This document shows positions 54,832 through 64,000 of a DNA stretch of 64,000 bases, piece by piece (positions within the stretch are counted from its first letter, which is position 1; every line of letters begins with the position of its first letter). The DNA is taken from positions 1 to 64,000 of the forward strand of contig QJNS01000330.1 of the NCBI GenBank assembly GCA_004154925.1, read 5' to 3'. Both the position numbers and the translations under genes were made by a program. Under the pieces are notes generated by a model. It was not told the origin of the DNA and made no database searches. It saw only the letters and a list, made by a program, of their open reading frames with translations. This DNA is from Monosporascus cannonballus. Its lineage: Eukaryota; Ascomycota; Sordariomycetes; Xylariales.

Positions 54832-57800
54832 ATGGCAAAACGCAAATCGCAAGGTGGTGAAGGATCCCACGCCGGGAAGAGGCAGAAGACCGCTCATGAG
54901 GCACCCACCTCGGAAGATGTTCATACCTCGCGACAGCTCCGCCAGCTATTAAGTTTCGAACAAGATCTTCGCAAAGCGAGACATGGCCTCCAATCCTTCA
55001 AGATCCTCCTCGATAACATTGTCAATGGCGAAGATGAAAACTCGGAGAAACTGCAGCTGGTGGTTGAGTATCTTCAAGAGGTCAAGCCGAAAGACCAGGA
55101 GGATGAAGTGCCGGTATACCTTCCTGATCTGATGGAGACCTGGAGCATGGCTTCCCAAATGGGCAATGAGAATGTCATGTCTGCGGCCGCCGTAGTGTTA
55201 GCTTTGCTGCTCAAGATCATCTCTGGAACTGTGAACCTGATCCCGCATGGTCTGGGTATATGCCGAACCCTGCTCCAGAAGCGCCAGCAGGAACTCATCG
55301 CCAAGAACCTATCGGCAGATAAGGGCAAAGACTTCATAATATCACCCACGCTGAGGCTGCTTAGAGAAGCCATCTGCTTAGATGGCGGCGCTCTAGCAGC
55401 CCCTATATTTAGAGCGAGGAATAACACCCTCAAAGCACTTGCTAGGAATATGGGTCTTCGATATCTCGGGGAGGGCATAGAGGATCCGAAGAAGCCGTCG
55501 GTCAGAACTAATGCTATCCAATTCCTATTGAGCAGCCTGCGCCTTTTACATGTGGAAGCGAAGAGAGATCTCCTGTTGCAAAAAGATGTCGTTGCAGCCC
55601 TGATGAGACACCTGAGAGACGACCCGCCTCACTTGTTATACGCCATATTGGACACTCTAAGAGCTTGCATCGTCCTTGATAAGAAGTTGCCCAAGGACGT
55701 CAAGATCAAACTACTCAATTCACACTCGTTAACTCGGATAGCGTCCCTCTATGGGTACTCGCATGATAGCGCGGAATCCAGAGGCGACTCCGAGGGCGGA
55801 CGCCCCTCCGTCGAGGAAGCAGCTCACGACTTTCTGGTCGCCGCATGCACCGACCACGCCGCTGGGATCATGCGGTCACAGCACGGGTACTATCCCGAAG
55901 GCGTGGATCCCGATGATCTCTTACTCGGAACAAATGCTACTCACTCGGTGGACTTCGGAATCGATAGTATCCCCTGGATGAACAAATTCGACGATGACGT
56001 CCCTGTGCGGAACTCACTGCTGGCCGAATTCATCCAGACTTTGCGGCCGTGGTCCAACACGAAACAGTCTGAGCTCCTTCTCGCGATATTCGAAGCCGCC
56101 CCGGAGCTCGTGGCTCATTACTTCTCGCGCAGGAAATCCTTCTCGTTCGAGCCAAAATTGTCAGCCACCTGGATCGGATATGCTGCGCTGCTCTATAACG
56201 TGATCCAGACGCCTATACCAGCCCACTTTGGCCATCCAAGCGGGTATTCTCGGGCTCCTCCTCCGACCGCCATTGTGCTTGGCAACATCATTCCAGCGCC
56301 GATGACTTTGAAGGTCATGACGCGCTGTCTAGCTAACAAGTCCGGGTTGATATCCTTCTACGCAATACGCATGCTAGTGTTGGCCTTACAAAAGCTAGCA
56401 CGAGCATTGGATATGTATCGGGAAGCATCATCTTCGGCAGATTCTCTCTGGAACGAGGCCGCTCGTCGGCTTGTCGATGATTTCTACCAGAGTATACCTG
56501 ATACTAAAGATATCATTAGTCACTACCGTACAATTTCAGAAGACGACCTACTTCAGCGAGAGGCTACTAGCCGGTTACTACTGTTGTACTATGAAGTTAT
56601 CCCGCAGCTTGCCCTCAGATCCAAGTTTGACGTCTCGCCGATGCTTCTTGCCTCTATCACGAAAGTGGAATCATCTAAGTGGACGGGTGAGGATAGCGTC
56701 ATGGCTCTGATGGAACTTGAGCATCTCTGTACTATTGCCAAGTATTCTCCTGGTATGCGCTGGTTTTCTCGGGCTTCGGGGACCTCGACGTCTCCGTTCA
56801 TGACCCTGTTGAGACTATACGTCCAAAAAACAACAGACATTACCAAGGTCGAACTGGGTAACGTCTTGTACTCTGTGGCCGAAGAAAGCCAGTTGGTGGA
56901 GAGCAGATCACGTTCTCCAGGCCTAAGTCCTTTGGTTGCGGCTTTGCGGAACTCGGGAGATGTAGAGCCAGCGATATGGTCTTTCCTTGACAATTGCGCC
57001 GAGCGATGTGCTAGGTCTCCTATCAAGTATCTCGAAATGATCGAAGAGCAGCTCGACAAGGCGGGCCTCGCAGAGGCTGAAGCGGCGCGATGTTGCCCTC
57101 TGATGATGACAATCGCAGAACAGATTCCTTTTTTTGTTTCGTCCTCGCCAGGAAAGAGCAGCCTAAAGGCGCTTACGAAGCTGCTCTCGGAGTATCTCGA
57201 GTACTCAAAAGCTGCTGGTTTCAACAAAGCCTTTCTCGCGGCTGCTAAGGAGCTATTCGCTGCCGGGCTCGAGGATACCAAACTCGCCGCCAAGCTGTCT
57301 ATCCCGAAAAGGTCAAGCTCGCTTTCGCGCAACCGTGACACCCGGAAGGGTGGCATGGCTGCTCCAGAGCTTGGTGCAAGCAATGGCTTGGTCAATGGAC
57401 TTGCTAGCACGTCAGATTTCAAGTTAAGTCCGGAAGATTTGGACGAAAAGCTGTCGGTATCGGTGTCTTCGAGCAAAGACAGCGCGCTACTGAAATGGTC
57501 ATCCAAAACGCCAGAAGAGTTAGTCGAGGAAGGATACGCAGCGTCTTTGATATGGTTACTCTCATCCGAGCACCCAAGCGTCCGGAAGGAAGCCCTTACT
57601 AACATTACGAAGATGGCGACGAAAATTAAAGAGTCATCTTACGAGGAGAACGAGCAAGTCTGGCTATTACTCATGGAGCTAGTCGAATCTGCGCGCGAGG
57701 TCGTCGGCGAGCGTTCCCTACCAAACATGACCCTTGCGTTCGCGTGCAGGGCCCTCAACGTCCTGAAGAATCCTCTGCACTGCCTCTACGAGAAGGTCAA

Positions 57801-58272
57801 CGTCTTCCTGACCAGCGGTCCGGCGTGGGCTCTGGACAGGATCCCCCTGATGCGCGCCATCCTGCAGGACGGTCCGAGCGAGGACGGCCACTACTACGCT
57901 GAGCTCGGCTGGCTGCTGGGCCTGCTACTCGACGGCCTGCGGGCGCCCGATGACGTCGCCCTGTTCCACCAGCGCCGCGTCTTCGAGCGCCTCTTCGCCC
58001 TCGCCTGCAACCCGTACCTCGGCCCGGGCCTCCGCGTCCAGGTCCTCCGCATCTTGTACAGGGCCACGACCGTCCCGGGCGGCAGCGACACCGCCATCAC
58101 GCGCTTCGGCGCCGTCGGCTGGCTCGAAACCCAGAAGGCCGCCGCGGCCGGAGGCGACCCCGCCGAGGCCGAGCTCTACCAGGCGCTCATCCGCAGGTTG
58201 TGGGAGACCTGCGACCAGCAGCGGATCGGGGCCTGGAGTAAAGGGGGCGTTCAGAGGCTAGCGGAGCAGTGA
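54832..58272 (+). CDS. URB1: nucleolar pre-ribosomal protein URB1 (Npa1)
   Basis: Predicted 1146-aa, intronless homologue of Npa1/Urb1, a HEAT-repeat-like scaffold of the earliest 60S pre-ribosomal particles in the nucleolus. It starts with a basic tail (MAKRKSQGGEGSHAGKRQK). The Npa1 N-terminal domain follows: SFEQDLRKARHGLQSFKILL, ILDTLRACIVLDKKLPKDVK and the TLRLLREAICLDGG block by about residue 185. The middle has SLYGYSHDSAESRGDS and a DFL-ACTDHAAGI region (about 325-345). The C-terminal NopRA1-type region begins around residue 850 (PEELVEEGYAASLIWLLSSE, then HPSVRKEALTNITKMA). It is shorter than yeast Urb1 (~1764 aa) but in the usual range for filamentous fungi. The ATG at 54832 is the first in frame after the DIB1 promoter. 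Confidence 0.9.
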   Translation: MAKRKSQGGEGSHAGKRQKTAHEAPTSEDVHTSRQLRQLLSFEQDLRKARHGLQSFKILLDNIVNGEDENSEKLQLVVEYLQEVKPKDQEDEVPVYLPDLMETWSMASQMGNENVMSAAAVVLALLLKIISGTVNLIPHGLGICRTLLQKRQQELIAKNLSADKGKDFIISPTLRLLREAICLDGGALAAPIFRARNNTLKALARNMGLRYLGEGIEDPKKPSVRTNAIQFLLSSLRLLHVEAKRDLLLQKDVVAALMRHLRDDPPHLLYAILDTLRACIVLDKKLPKDVKIKLLNSHSLTRIASLYGYSHDSAESRGDSEGGRPSVEEAAHDFLVAACTDHAAGIMRSQHGYYPEGVDPDDLLLGTNATHSVDFGIDSIPWMNKFDDDVPVRNSLLAEFIQTLRPWSNTKQSELLLAIFEAAPELVAHYFSRRKSFSFEPKLSATWIGYAALLYNVIQTPIPAHFGHPSGYSRAPPPTAIVLGNIIPAPMTLKVMTRCLANKSGLISFYAIRMLVLALQKLARALDMYREASSSADSLWNEAARRLVDDFYQSIPDTKDIISHYRTISEDDLLQREATSRLLLLYYEVIPQLALRSKFDVSPMLLASITKVESSKWTGEDSVMALMELEHLCTIAKYSPGMRWFSRASGTSTSPFMTLLRLYVQKTTDITKVELGNVLYSVAEESQLVESRSRSPGLSPLVAALRNSGDVEPAIWSFLDNCAERCARSPIKYLEMIEEQLDKAGLAEAEAARCCPLMMTIAEQIPFFVSSSPGKSSLKALTKLLSEYLEYSKAAGFNKAFLAAAKELFAAGLEDTKLAAKLSIPKRSSSLSRNRDTRKGGMAAPELGASNGLVNGLASTSDFKLSPEDLDEKLSVSVSSSKDSALLKWSSKTPEELVEEGYAASLIWLLSSEHPSVRKEALTNITKMATKIKESSYEENEQVWLLLMELVESAREVVGERSLPNMTLAFACRALNVLKNPLHCLYEKVNVFLTSGPAWALDRIPLMRAILQDGPSEDGHYYAELGWLLGLLLDGLRAPDDVALFHQRRVFERLFALACNPYLGPGLRVQVLRILYRATTVPGGSDTAITRFGAVGWLETQKAAAAGGDPAEAELYQALIRRLWETCDQQRIGAWSKGGVQRLAEQ

Positions 58273-60133
58273 GCTAGATTAATAGCACTTTCGGTGAATA
58301 ATTGAATGGCTTGTGATTATGGTATTGGGCTTTGGTATACTCTTCCGTGACCTATTCCTGATTCGATGTATATATGAGGTTACGTGGAATGTATTCCATA
58401 ACGAAAGCGTCATACCATCCCCCCCCTTTTAACCTGATTCCCCAACCGAACACGACCCGTGGTTGCTCGTCGTCGACTTGCCGTCAGCGCACAATCTTTG
58501 CCGGTTGGAAGGAACATTGATTGATCTACATCGCTCCTTCTAACCCACCCGGCATTCTACGTGCCCTCTCTCACCCAACCGAAGCAGCTTAGGAGACACG
58601 CGGATCACGCATATGCGCCCCTTCCACACCATCCATCAGCTTCGGTCGCAAGCCAGAGCCGGGCATCTGCCTCCTTACTTGCCTCTCGTACTCCTTCCCC
58701 CAAATTCAGGAACCACGTAGTCCCAAGGGAGCTAAGTTCGCAGTAAACCACGCCCACCACCTTCGCGCCTCGAGGCCACGGTCGTCCGTTCGCCAGCGGC
58801 ATGAGACTGTGCGCCACGCCGTTTGGACGAGGATGCATGAAGGGCGGCAAAGGGGGAAGTTTCATTGCTATGTCGCATGGCCCTATGCCCTAGACGTATA
58901 CCGGTGCTAGTAGTGTTCGTTGTTCTATCTTTCCCACCTACGCCCGTTTTCTATTTAGCTTCATGAGGGAGCGTAATCCCGGCGGTAAGGGGAGTGATGG
59001 GGGTTGGCGACGATCGTAAAGTTTCCCCATATTGACCACTGCTCTACTACTGCACTTAAAACAGCGACGACGGACGTACTGCGTTACATGAGTCCCCCGC
59101 GTTCTTCCAGTGGCGGGATCGAAAGTGAAATGCTCAATAGAGGTCTGTTTATTCCCCTCGTGATTTATAACCGGCCCTTGACGTAAACTATCACGCTTCT
59201 CCCTATCTCCCCTATGCTGACGCCCTCTGCCCATTCTCACGAGCCTACACGTTATGATTCATATGCTATTCTAGGCCACTGCTGGATATCAGCATGGCTG
59301 GTCATGTTTTGTTGACGCTCAAATCCAGAGTCCCCTTAGGCGACGGGGGCCTTTTAACTCGGAGTTGCCACGCTGGAGTGCTTATAGGTCAGTTAACTGA
59401 AGAGACGAATCCATGGGAGGAAGACCGTGGTACGACACAGCTCTGTTCGCCTTTAGGTTCGACGTCTATTCCCCCTTAACCGCGGCCGAGCATCTCAGGC
59501 GCCGCCGACGAAAGCAGGACTTCTTCCCGGGATTAGGACCTATTCACGGGTCTGGGCTATGCGCTCTTATGGCGCCTTCTCTGGGTAGAATTATGGCAGA
59601 GCACCACCTTGATGTCAAGTCGCATGCTCCAAAGTAATAGTTGCTTTCCTACGGGGTCCCGTTTACAGCACCATATCTACGGCTAAACCACTTACCCAGA
59701 CATCGTCTGTTTACGGTAGGTGGTAGTCACCAATCGCATCGGGAGAAAGTCCACCAACGATTGGCTTGTCGTCGATCATCGACCCACACCCATCGTCAGA
59801 ATCGGTCGAATAACCCACGAGACGACGGATAATGCGGAGATCTAAGTCTTCCCCACCGGAACGAAGCGCTCTCTTGACAAGCTGGGGGTTCTTCTCCATC
59901 CTTTCATTACCCTCGTAGTTGATATTACTTGATTGACATGAAGTCATACATTGGTTGTTGTTTCCTAACCGGGGCCTGGGTTGCATCGGGATGCCCTCTT
60001 CGGTGGAGATCTCCTCCTAGCTAGCAGGGGCAGAGTAGGTATAAGAATGGTCGTGCCTGTGTTTCATCGCCATCTTGGACTCGTGGGGTAAGGCTAAATC
60101 CTGTGGTGTTGAACCTTAAGAGGCACCGCGAAG
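58273..60133. other. 1.9-kb interval without a supported gene
   Basis: Short frames only. A 91-codon ATG frame on the minus strand (59986-59711) has a polar, somewhat protein-like composition (NPQLVKRALRSGGEDLDL, then RIIRRLVG) but no recognised family. The last ~150 bp should be the fucosidase promoter/leader. Confidence 0.5.
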
Positions 60134-62542
60134 ATGAGGATACACGCAGCTGTAACCCTGGCCGCCGCCTCTGGCTGCTACGCGGCCTCCCAGGCTTCTC
60201 ACCTGCTCTGGTACTCGGCGCCGGCCAACCGCGACTTCTTAGCGGCGCTACCGATCGGCAACGGCAAACTCGGGGCTTCGATCCACGGATACACCGACCA
60301 GGAGCTGATCCGGCTGAACGAGGACTCGATATGGAGCGGCGGGCCGATCGACCGCGTCAACCCCAAGGCGCTGTCGGCCCTGCCGGTCATCCGCGAGCAG
60401 CTCAACGTCGGGAACCTCACGGAGGCCGGCAAAACATGGCAGGCGAACTTCATCGGCACGCCGACGACGGATATGAGGGCCTATCAGCCGGCCGGCGAGC
60501 TGCGGCTGGACTTCCCTCACGACTTGAACGGAACAAGGCGGTACAACCACACCCTGGACGTCTCAAATGGCATAAATAAGCTCTCGTACGTCTATGGGGA
60601 CGTGACCTACACTCGCGAGGCCTTCGGAAACTATCCAGCGAATGTGCTCGCTTTTCACCTCAGGGCGAGCCAACCCGGCGCCTTATCCTTTAACGTATCG
60701 CTCACTCGGCAACAAAACGTCACCGAGCAGTCCGTTGACCTCGACAGGCTGTCCCTTTCTCTGTCGGGACATGGGCGCCAAGATGACTATCACAAGTTCG
60801 CCTCCCAGCTCCGACTGGTACTCCCTCAGAGCTCCAGGACGGGCTCGGTCAGCGCGAATGGCACGGCCTTGATGGTCCAAGGAGCAACAGAAGTTTGGTT
60901 CGTCTACGGTGCCGAGTCATCGTTCCACAACCCGGATTTATCGTACGAAGATGTCCTGGATTCGGGCCTCAACGCCGCCGTGGAGGCGGGCTACGAAGCC
61001 CTCCGCTTCGAGGCCATCTCCGACTACCAGCAATACTACGAGCGTACATCCATCGACCTCGGCGACTCGGGCGCCAACGGTCAGCTCGCGACCCCCGTGC
61101 GGCTCGACAACTGGAAGCGCGTGTACAACATCACCGGGGACCCGGAGCTGCTGGCGCTCGCCTTCAACATGGGCAAGTATCTGCTCATCCAGTCGTCGCG
61201 GCCGGGGACGCTGCCCGCGAACCTGCAGGGGGTTTGGAACCGCGACTTCTCGCCGCCCTGGGACAGCAAGTTCACCCTCAACATCAACCTCCAGATGAAC
61301 TACTGGCTAGCGCAGCCGCTGAACCTCCCGGAGATCAGCGAGCCCGTCTACGACCTGCTCGACAGGATGCGGGTGCGCGGCGCGGACGTCGCGAGGCGCA
61401 TGTACGGCGCCGAGGGCTTCACGTGCCACCACAACACCGACATCACGACCGACTGCGTGCCCTTCCACCAGAATCACATCGACTCGCCGTTCCCGCTCGG
61501 CGGCGCGTGGCTCGCCTTCGAGGCCATCGAGCAGTTCCGCTTCAGACCGAGCGATGCCGGGTTCGTGCGACGCCGCGCGCTGCCCATCGTCCGGGACGCC
61601 GCGGCGTTCATCCGGTCGTTCGCGACGCGCGACAACGCCACGGGCCGGTGGTGGGTCACCTCGCCCTCGTGCTCGCCCGAGAACAGCTACTACATCCCCG
61701 AGGGCATGACCGAGGTCGGCGACACCACGGGCCTCGACGGACAGGGCGTCCTCGGCGACCGCGCCATCATGTGGGAGGTCATGACGGGGTACCTCGAGAT
61801 GCTGCGCGCGACGGGTGGCGAGGGCGACACCGCGGAGGAGATTGCGGCCGTCGAGGACTTCCGCGCCCGCATCCAGCCGCCCGAGACGGGCTCCTTCGGC
61901 CAGATGCTCGAGTGGAGCGCCGAGTTCAGGGAGAATCATCCCGGGCACCGGCACTTCACGCCGTTCATCGGCCTGCAGCCGGGGTCCTGGGTCTCGCCGC
62001 TGCGCAACGCGTCGGCGGCCTCGGGCGCACGCATTCTCCTGAAGCACCGCATGGACCACGGCGCCGGCGGCACCAGCTGGTCGATCGCGTGGGCGGCCAT
62101 CCTCCACGCGCGGCTCCTCGACGCGGCGGGTGCGCTGCGGTCGGCCGTCACGTACCTGTCGACCTGGGTCTTCCCCAATCTCTTCAGCCGCAACGGCGGC
62201 TACTTCCAGATGGACGCCAACAGCGGCATCACGGCGGCCGTCCTCGAGATGCTCCTCCAGAGCCACGCCGGCGTCGTCCACCTCGGCCCCGCGCTGCCCG
62301 GGACCGGGACCGGGTTCGCGCCGTCGGGCAGCTTCAGGGGCTGGGTGGCCCGCGGCGGGTTCCTCGTCGACATGACCTGGCGCGACGGCCGGGTTACCGG
62401 GGCCCGCATCCGGAGCCTCAGCGGGAGCCCCCTGACCGTCAGGGTCCAGGACGGGAGGCCCTTCAAGCTTGACGGCGTGCAGGCGGCCAAGCAGGCGTCT
62501 TTGGAAACGACTGCGGGAACGACATATGTCGTATCGTTTTAG
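60134..62542 (+). CDS. secreted alpha-L-fucosidase, glycoside hydrolase family 95
   Basis: Predicted 802-aa, intronless. It begins with a signal peptide (MRIHAAVTLAAASGCYAASQA, hydrophobic then AxA-like end), so the enzyme is probably extracellular, removing fucose from xyloglucan or glycans. GH95 hallmarks: LPIGNGKLGASIHG (38-51) and LNEDSIWSGGP (60-70) in the N-terminal beta domain. The catalytic (alpha/alpha)6 region has N383-I-N385 before LQMNYW, corresponding to the two Asn described in Bifidobacterium AfcA. It also has SPSCSPEN with E516 as the likely acid, and QMDANSG with D694. Several N-x-S/T sites suggest N-glycosylation. The typical HRH(V/M)SHLYxLYPG loop reads HRHFTPFIGLQPG here. 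The third-position GC is high in the 3' half. Substrate preference cannot be read from sequence. Confidence 0.92.
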   Translation: MRIHAAVTLAAASGCYAASQASHLLWYSAPANRDFLAALPIGNGKLGASIHGYTDQELIRLNEDSIWSGGPIDRVNPKALSALPVIREQLNVGNLTEAGKTWQANFIGTPTTDMRAYQPAGELRLDFPHDLNGTRRYNHTLDVSNGINKLSYVYGDVTYTREAFGNYPANVLAFHLRASQPGALSFNVSLTRQQNVTEQSVDLDRLSLSLSGHGRQDDYHKFASQLRLVLPQSSRTGSVSANGTALMVQGATEVWFVYGAESSFHNPDLSYEDVLDSGLNAAVEAGYEALRFEAISDYQQYYERTSIDLGDSGANGQLATPVRLDNWKRVYNITGDPELLALAFNMGKYLLIQSSRPGTLPANLQGVWNRDFSPPWDSKFTLNINLQMNYWLAQPLNLPEISEPVYDLLDRMRVRGADVARRMYGAEGFTCHHNTDITTDCVPFHQNHIDSPFPLGGAWLAFEAIEQFRFRPSDAGFVRRRALPIVRDAAAFIRSFATRDNATGRWWVTSPSCSPENSYYIPEGMTEVGDTTGLDGQGVLGDRAIMWEVMTGYLEMLRATGGEGDTAEEIAAVEDFRARIQPPETGSFGQMLEWSAEFRENHPGHRHFTPFIGLQPGSWVSPLRNASAASGARILLKHRMDHGAGGTSWSIAWAAILHARLLDAAGALRSAVTYLSTWVFPNLFSRNGGYFQMDANSGITAAVLEMLLQSHAGVVHLGPALPGTGTGFAPSGSFRGWVARGGFLVDMTWRDGRVTGARIRSLSGSPLTVRVQDGRPFKLDGVQAAKQASLETTAGTTYVVSF

Positions 62543-63935
62543 AGTTGTCGGGCGATGGACCGGATGGGCGTACGTATATCCGCCCTTTGCCCCCCCTGAA
62601 CACGGTGGGGTACTCTACTCTACCTTGCCCTATCGGTCAAGCTCATTATGTCATTGCATCTTCCTTTATCTGTATCTAGTTAGCAGTGGGTTGGCAATAT
62701 ATGTACTTCGTATACCGACATCTATGCATATCGCGCTTGAGTTCCAAGTAACTTACTTACCTTAAGACCTTACTTAATCTGACAAAAGAGTGAAGTAAAA
62801 CAAGTTTAATCATGGTTGCTTCGTGCATACCAAACTTGGAGTAACTCCGACTCGACTTCATTAGATACAAAGTAACGCACCCTGTACCTGGCAGTTCCTC
62901 GCTGCGTAATAATGTTGATAAATACAACTTGTACACGTAGGTACTAGGTAATAGGGTGTGTGGAGCGGGGAAAACAGCTGAGACAGCCCTGCACGTATCG
63001 CACTGTACTGTTTTACCCACATGCACCACCACACACACACACACACACTAGTCGACCCTACACACCTCCCTCAACGCCGGCTGCAACACCAAGGCCCGAC
63101 TCCAATCATCGCAGTAAACATACTACATACCGCATACCTCATACCGCATACTACATAATAAAGATTCAATCAATCAATCAATCACAACAACTCCCGCAGC
63201 TTGTCTTACTCACTCACACTTCTACTCTGCATTTCTCCTCCAGCCACCATCGCATCCTCCAACGCTACACCCGCAACTCAAAAGCCGCCTGCCACACAAC
63301 TACAATTATTACCATATTACTAGATTCTTCGGTCGACGAACGACGAACCGTCTGGCTCGATAAGTAGACTCGAAAGTCGTTCTGTCTCGCATCGTGCCAC
63401 CTGAACCATTGATGATATATACTCTTGTCCCGGCCTTCCTATCTCCCGTGACCGACCGACCCAGAAATCCGTTTCGAAGGCCTGCCTGGAGATCAGTCCC
63501 GGCATTAGACCAACAAAATCTCATACAAGAAGCTCCCCCCATCAGCTTGTCCTCCGCCTTTCGCCCCGCACATTTTACCTACCTCCCCTCCTCAGCACTC
63601 AACGAACTCGTCAGTTGCCTCGACAATTCAAGCATCAATTTCCCTGGCTTTCTCCCGGTTTTGTTCCATCACCTGAAGTTGGTGTTATCATATTCCATCC
63701 CGGCTTCGAGGGGCTCGCCCAAATTTCGAGCCTCAAGACCGCCTGCTCTCTAGAACGACAACCTCCAACCTCCCTTGACCTTGCTGCTCTCACCCATTTC
63801 AAAAGTCACATGCTCCGACATTATTATAATATATAGTCGGCATTGTGTGTCTCTCTCACTCTCACTCTCACTACCCGATGCTATGGCAATAAGGTATACA
63901 GCCGAGGCGCTGCTTCACCTGCGCGAATCTCCACT
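62543..63935. promoter_or_regulatory. fucosidase 3' region and long leader/promoter of the last gene
   Basis: The first ~400 bp are the fucosidase 3' region. From about 63020 to 63935 the + strand is pyrimidine- and C-rich with a CA repeat (63031-63048), CAAT repeats (63164-63184) and CTCACT repeats (63845-63875). This composition is typical of a long fungal 5' UTR. A 119-codon frame within it starts with GTG and is probably not translated. Confidence 0.6.
63031..63048. repeat. (CA)n dinucleotide repeat
   Basis: A short perfect CA tract in the putative leader of the last gene. Confidence 0.9.
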
Positions 63936-64000
63936 ATGTCTCAAACCGAACACCCTCCCCCCGGCGGAAGAATGGATGGGGTATGTACCAGAGCAGCCCC
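63936..64000 (+). CDS. first exon of an unidentified gene, cut by the window
   Basis: An ATG at 63936 after a long CT-rich leader opens 15 codons (MSQTEHPPPGGRMDG). They end exactly at a GTATGT splice donor (63981), so a short first exon followed by an intron is the natural reading. The rest lies beyond the window. Too little is present to name the product. The Pro/Gly-rich start after a long leader is common in fungal transcription factors and transporters. Confidence 0.5.
   Translation, partial: MSQTEHPPPGGRMDGVCTRAA

Noticed and set aside
59711..59986. 91-codon minus-strand ATG frame
   Set aside because: Some protein-like composition but no family, splice or context support; mentioned only in the intergenic entry.
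60895..62472. 525-codon Arg/Pro-rich plus-strand frame and a 324-codon minus-strand frame inside the fucosidase gene
   Set aside because: Shadows caused by high third-position GC in the GH95 gene.
1..64000. CRISPR arrays, rRNA, tRNA genes, complete transposons
   Set aside because: No spaced repeat arrays, rRNA blocks or tRNA T-loop patterns were seen by eye on either strand, and no terminal repeats with a transposase. A tRNAscan or repeat search could still find weak cases.

Overview
The window looks like nuclear DNA of a filamentous ascomycete (Pezizomycotina, most likely Sordariomycetes). It has moderate GC, monocistronic genes on both strands and many short introns (about 50 to 200 nt) with GT..AG ends and CTAAC-like branch sites. 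Homologues are of typical fungal type: BBC1 with an SH3 domain and an AIM3/BBC1 C-terminal domain, TAO3/Mor2, MRP51, DPB3 and a Gef1-like CLC. Gene models were built by joining open frames at consensus splice sites and checking reading phase and family similarity by eye. No RNA or database evidence was available. Several long open frames begin at TTG or GTG, so I moved those starts to the first plausible ATG.

Layout. Positions 1-1484 hold a poly-C contig end and no clear gene. From 1.5 to 13.4 kb the region is gene-dense: an unknown charged protein, a NECAP-type endocytic adaptor (-), mitoribosomal MRP51/bS1m (+), ribosomal protein eS17 (+, 3 exons), an RTR1/RPAP2 CTD phosphatase (-) and BBC1 (+, 2 exons). 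From 13.4 to 20.8 kb is a 7.4-kb stretch with no recognisable gene. From 20.8 to 31.2 kb genes are sparse: a tubby-like fungal protein, a histidine-phosphatase (PGAM) protein, two doubtful small ORFs, a Ser/Arg-rich unknown and a TMEM42/EamA-like membrane protein with a 36-nt exon. From 31.7 to 41 kb: a CLC Cl-/H+ antiporter (-, with a 16-nt exon), a DPB3-type histone-fold subunit (+, 4 exons), U2 snRNP A' (LEA1, -, 4 exons), a RING protein (+) and a small single-pass membrane protein (-). An N-gap flanked by homopolymers lies at 41.2 kb. From 42.9 to 58.3 kb: a conserved fungal unknown, the giant TAO3/Mor2 (about 2584 aa), the U5 snRNP protein DIB1 (-, 3 exons) and the nucleolar URB1. From 60.1 to 62.5 kb is a secreted GH95 alpha-L-fucosidase. 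The window ends in a CT-rich leader and a 15-codon first exon of a further gene.

The genes do not form a metabolic cluster. They are mainly housekeeping: mRNA splicing (LEA1, DIB1), ribosome production (eS17, MRP51, URB1), transcription (RTR1), replication/chromatin (DPB3) and cortical actin, endocytosis and polarity (NECAP, BBC1, TAO3). Several pairs are divergent and may share promoters. I found no convincing new multi-gene system. The points most worth checking are the two micro-exon genes, a stop-free in-frame intron, a spliced small ORF at 25.6 kb, the gene-poor 13.4-20.8 kb interval with a possible decayed ORF, and tandem repeats in promoters.
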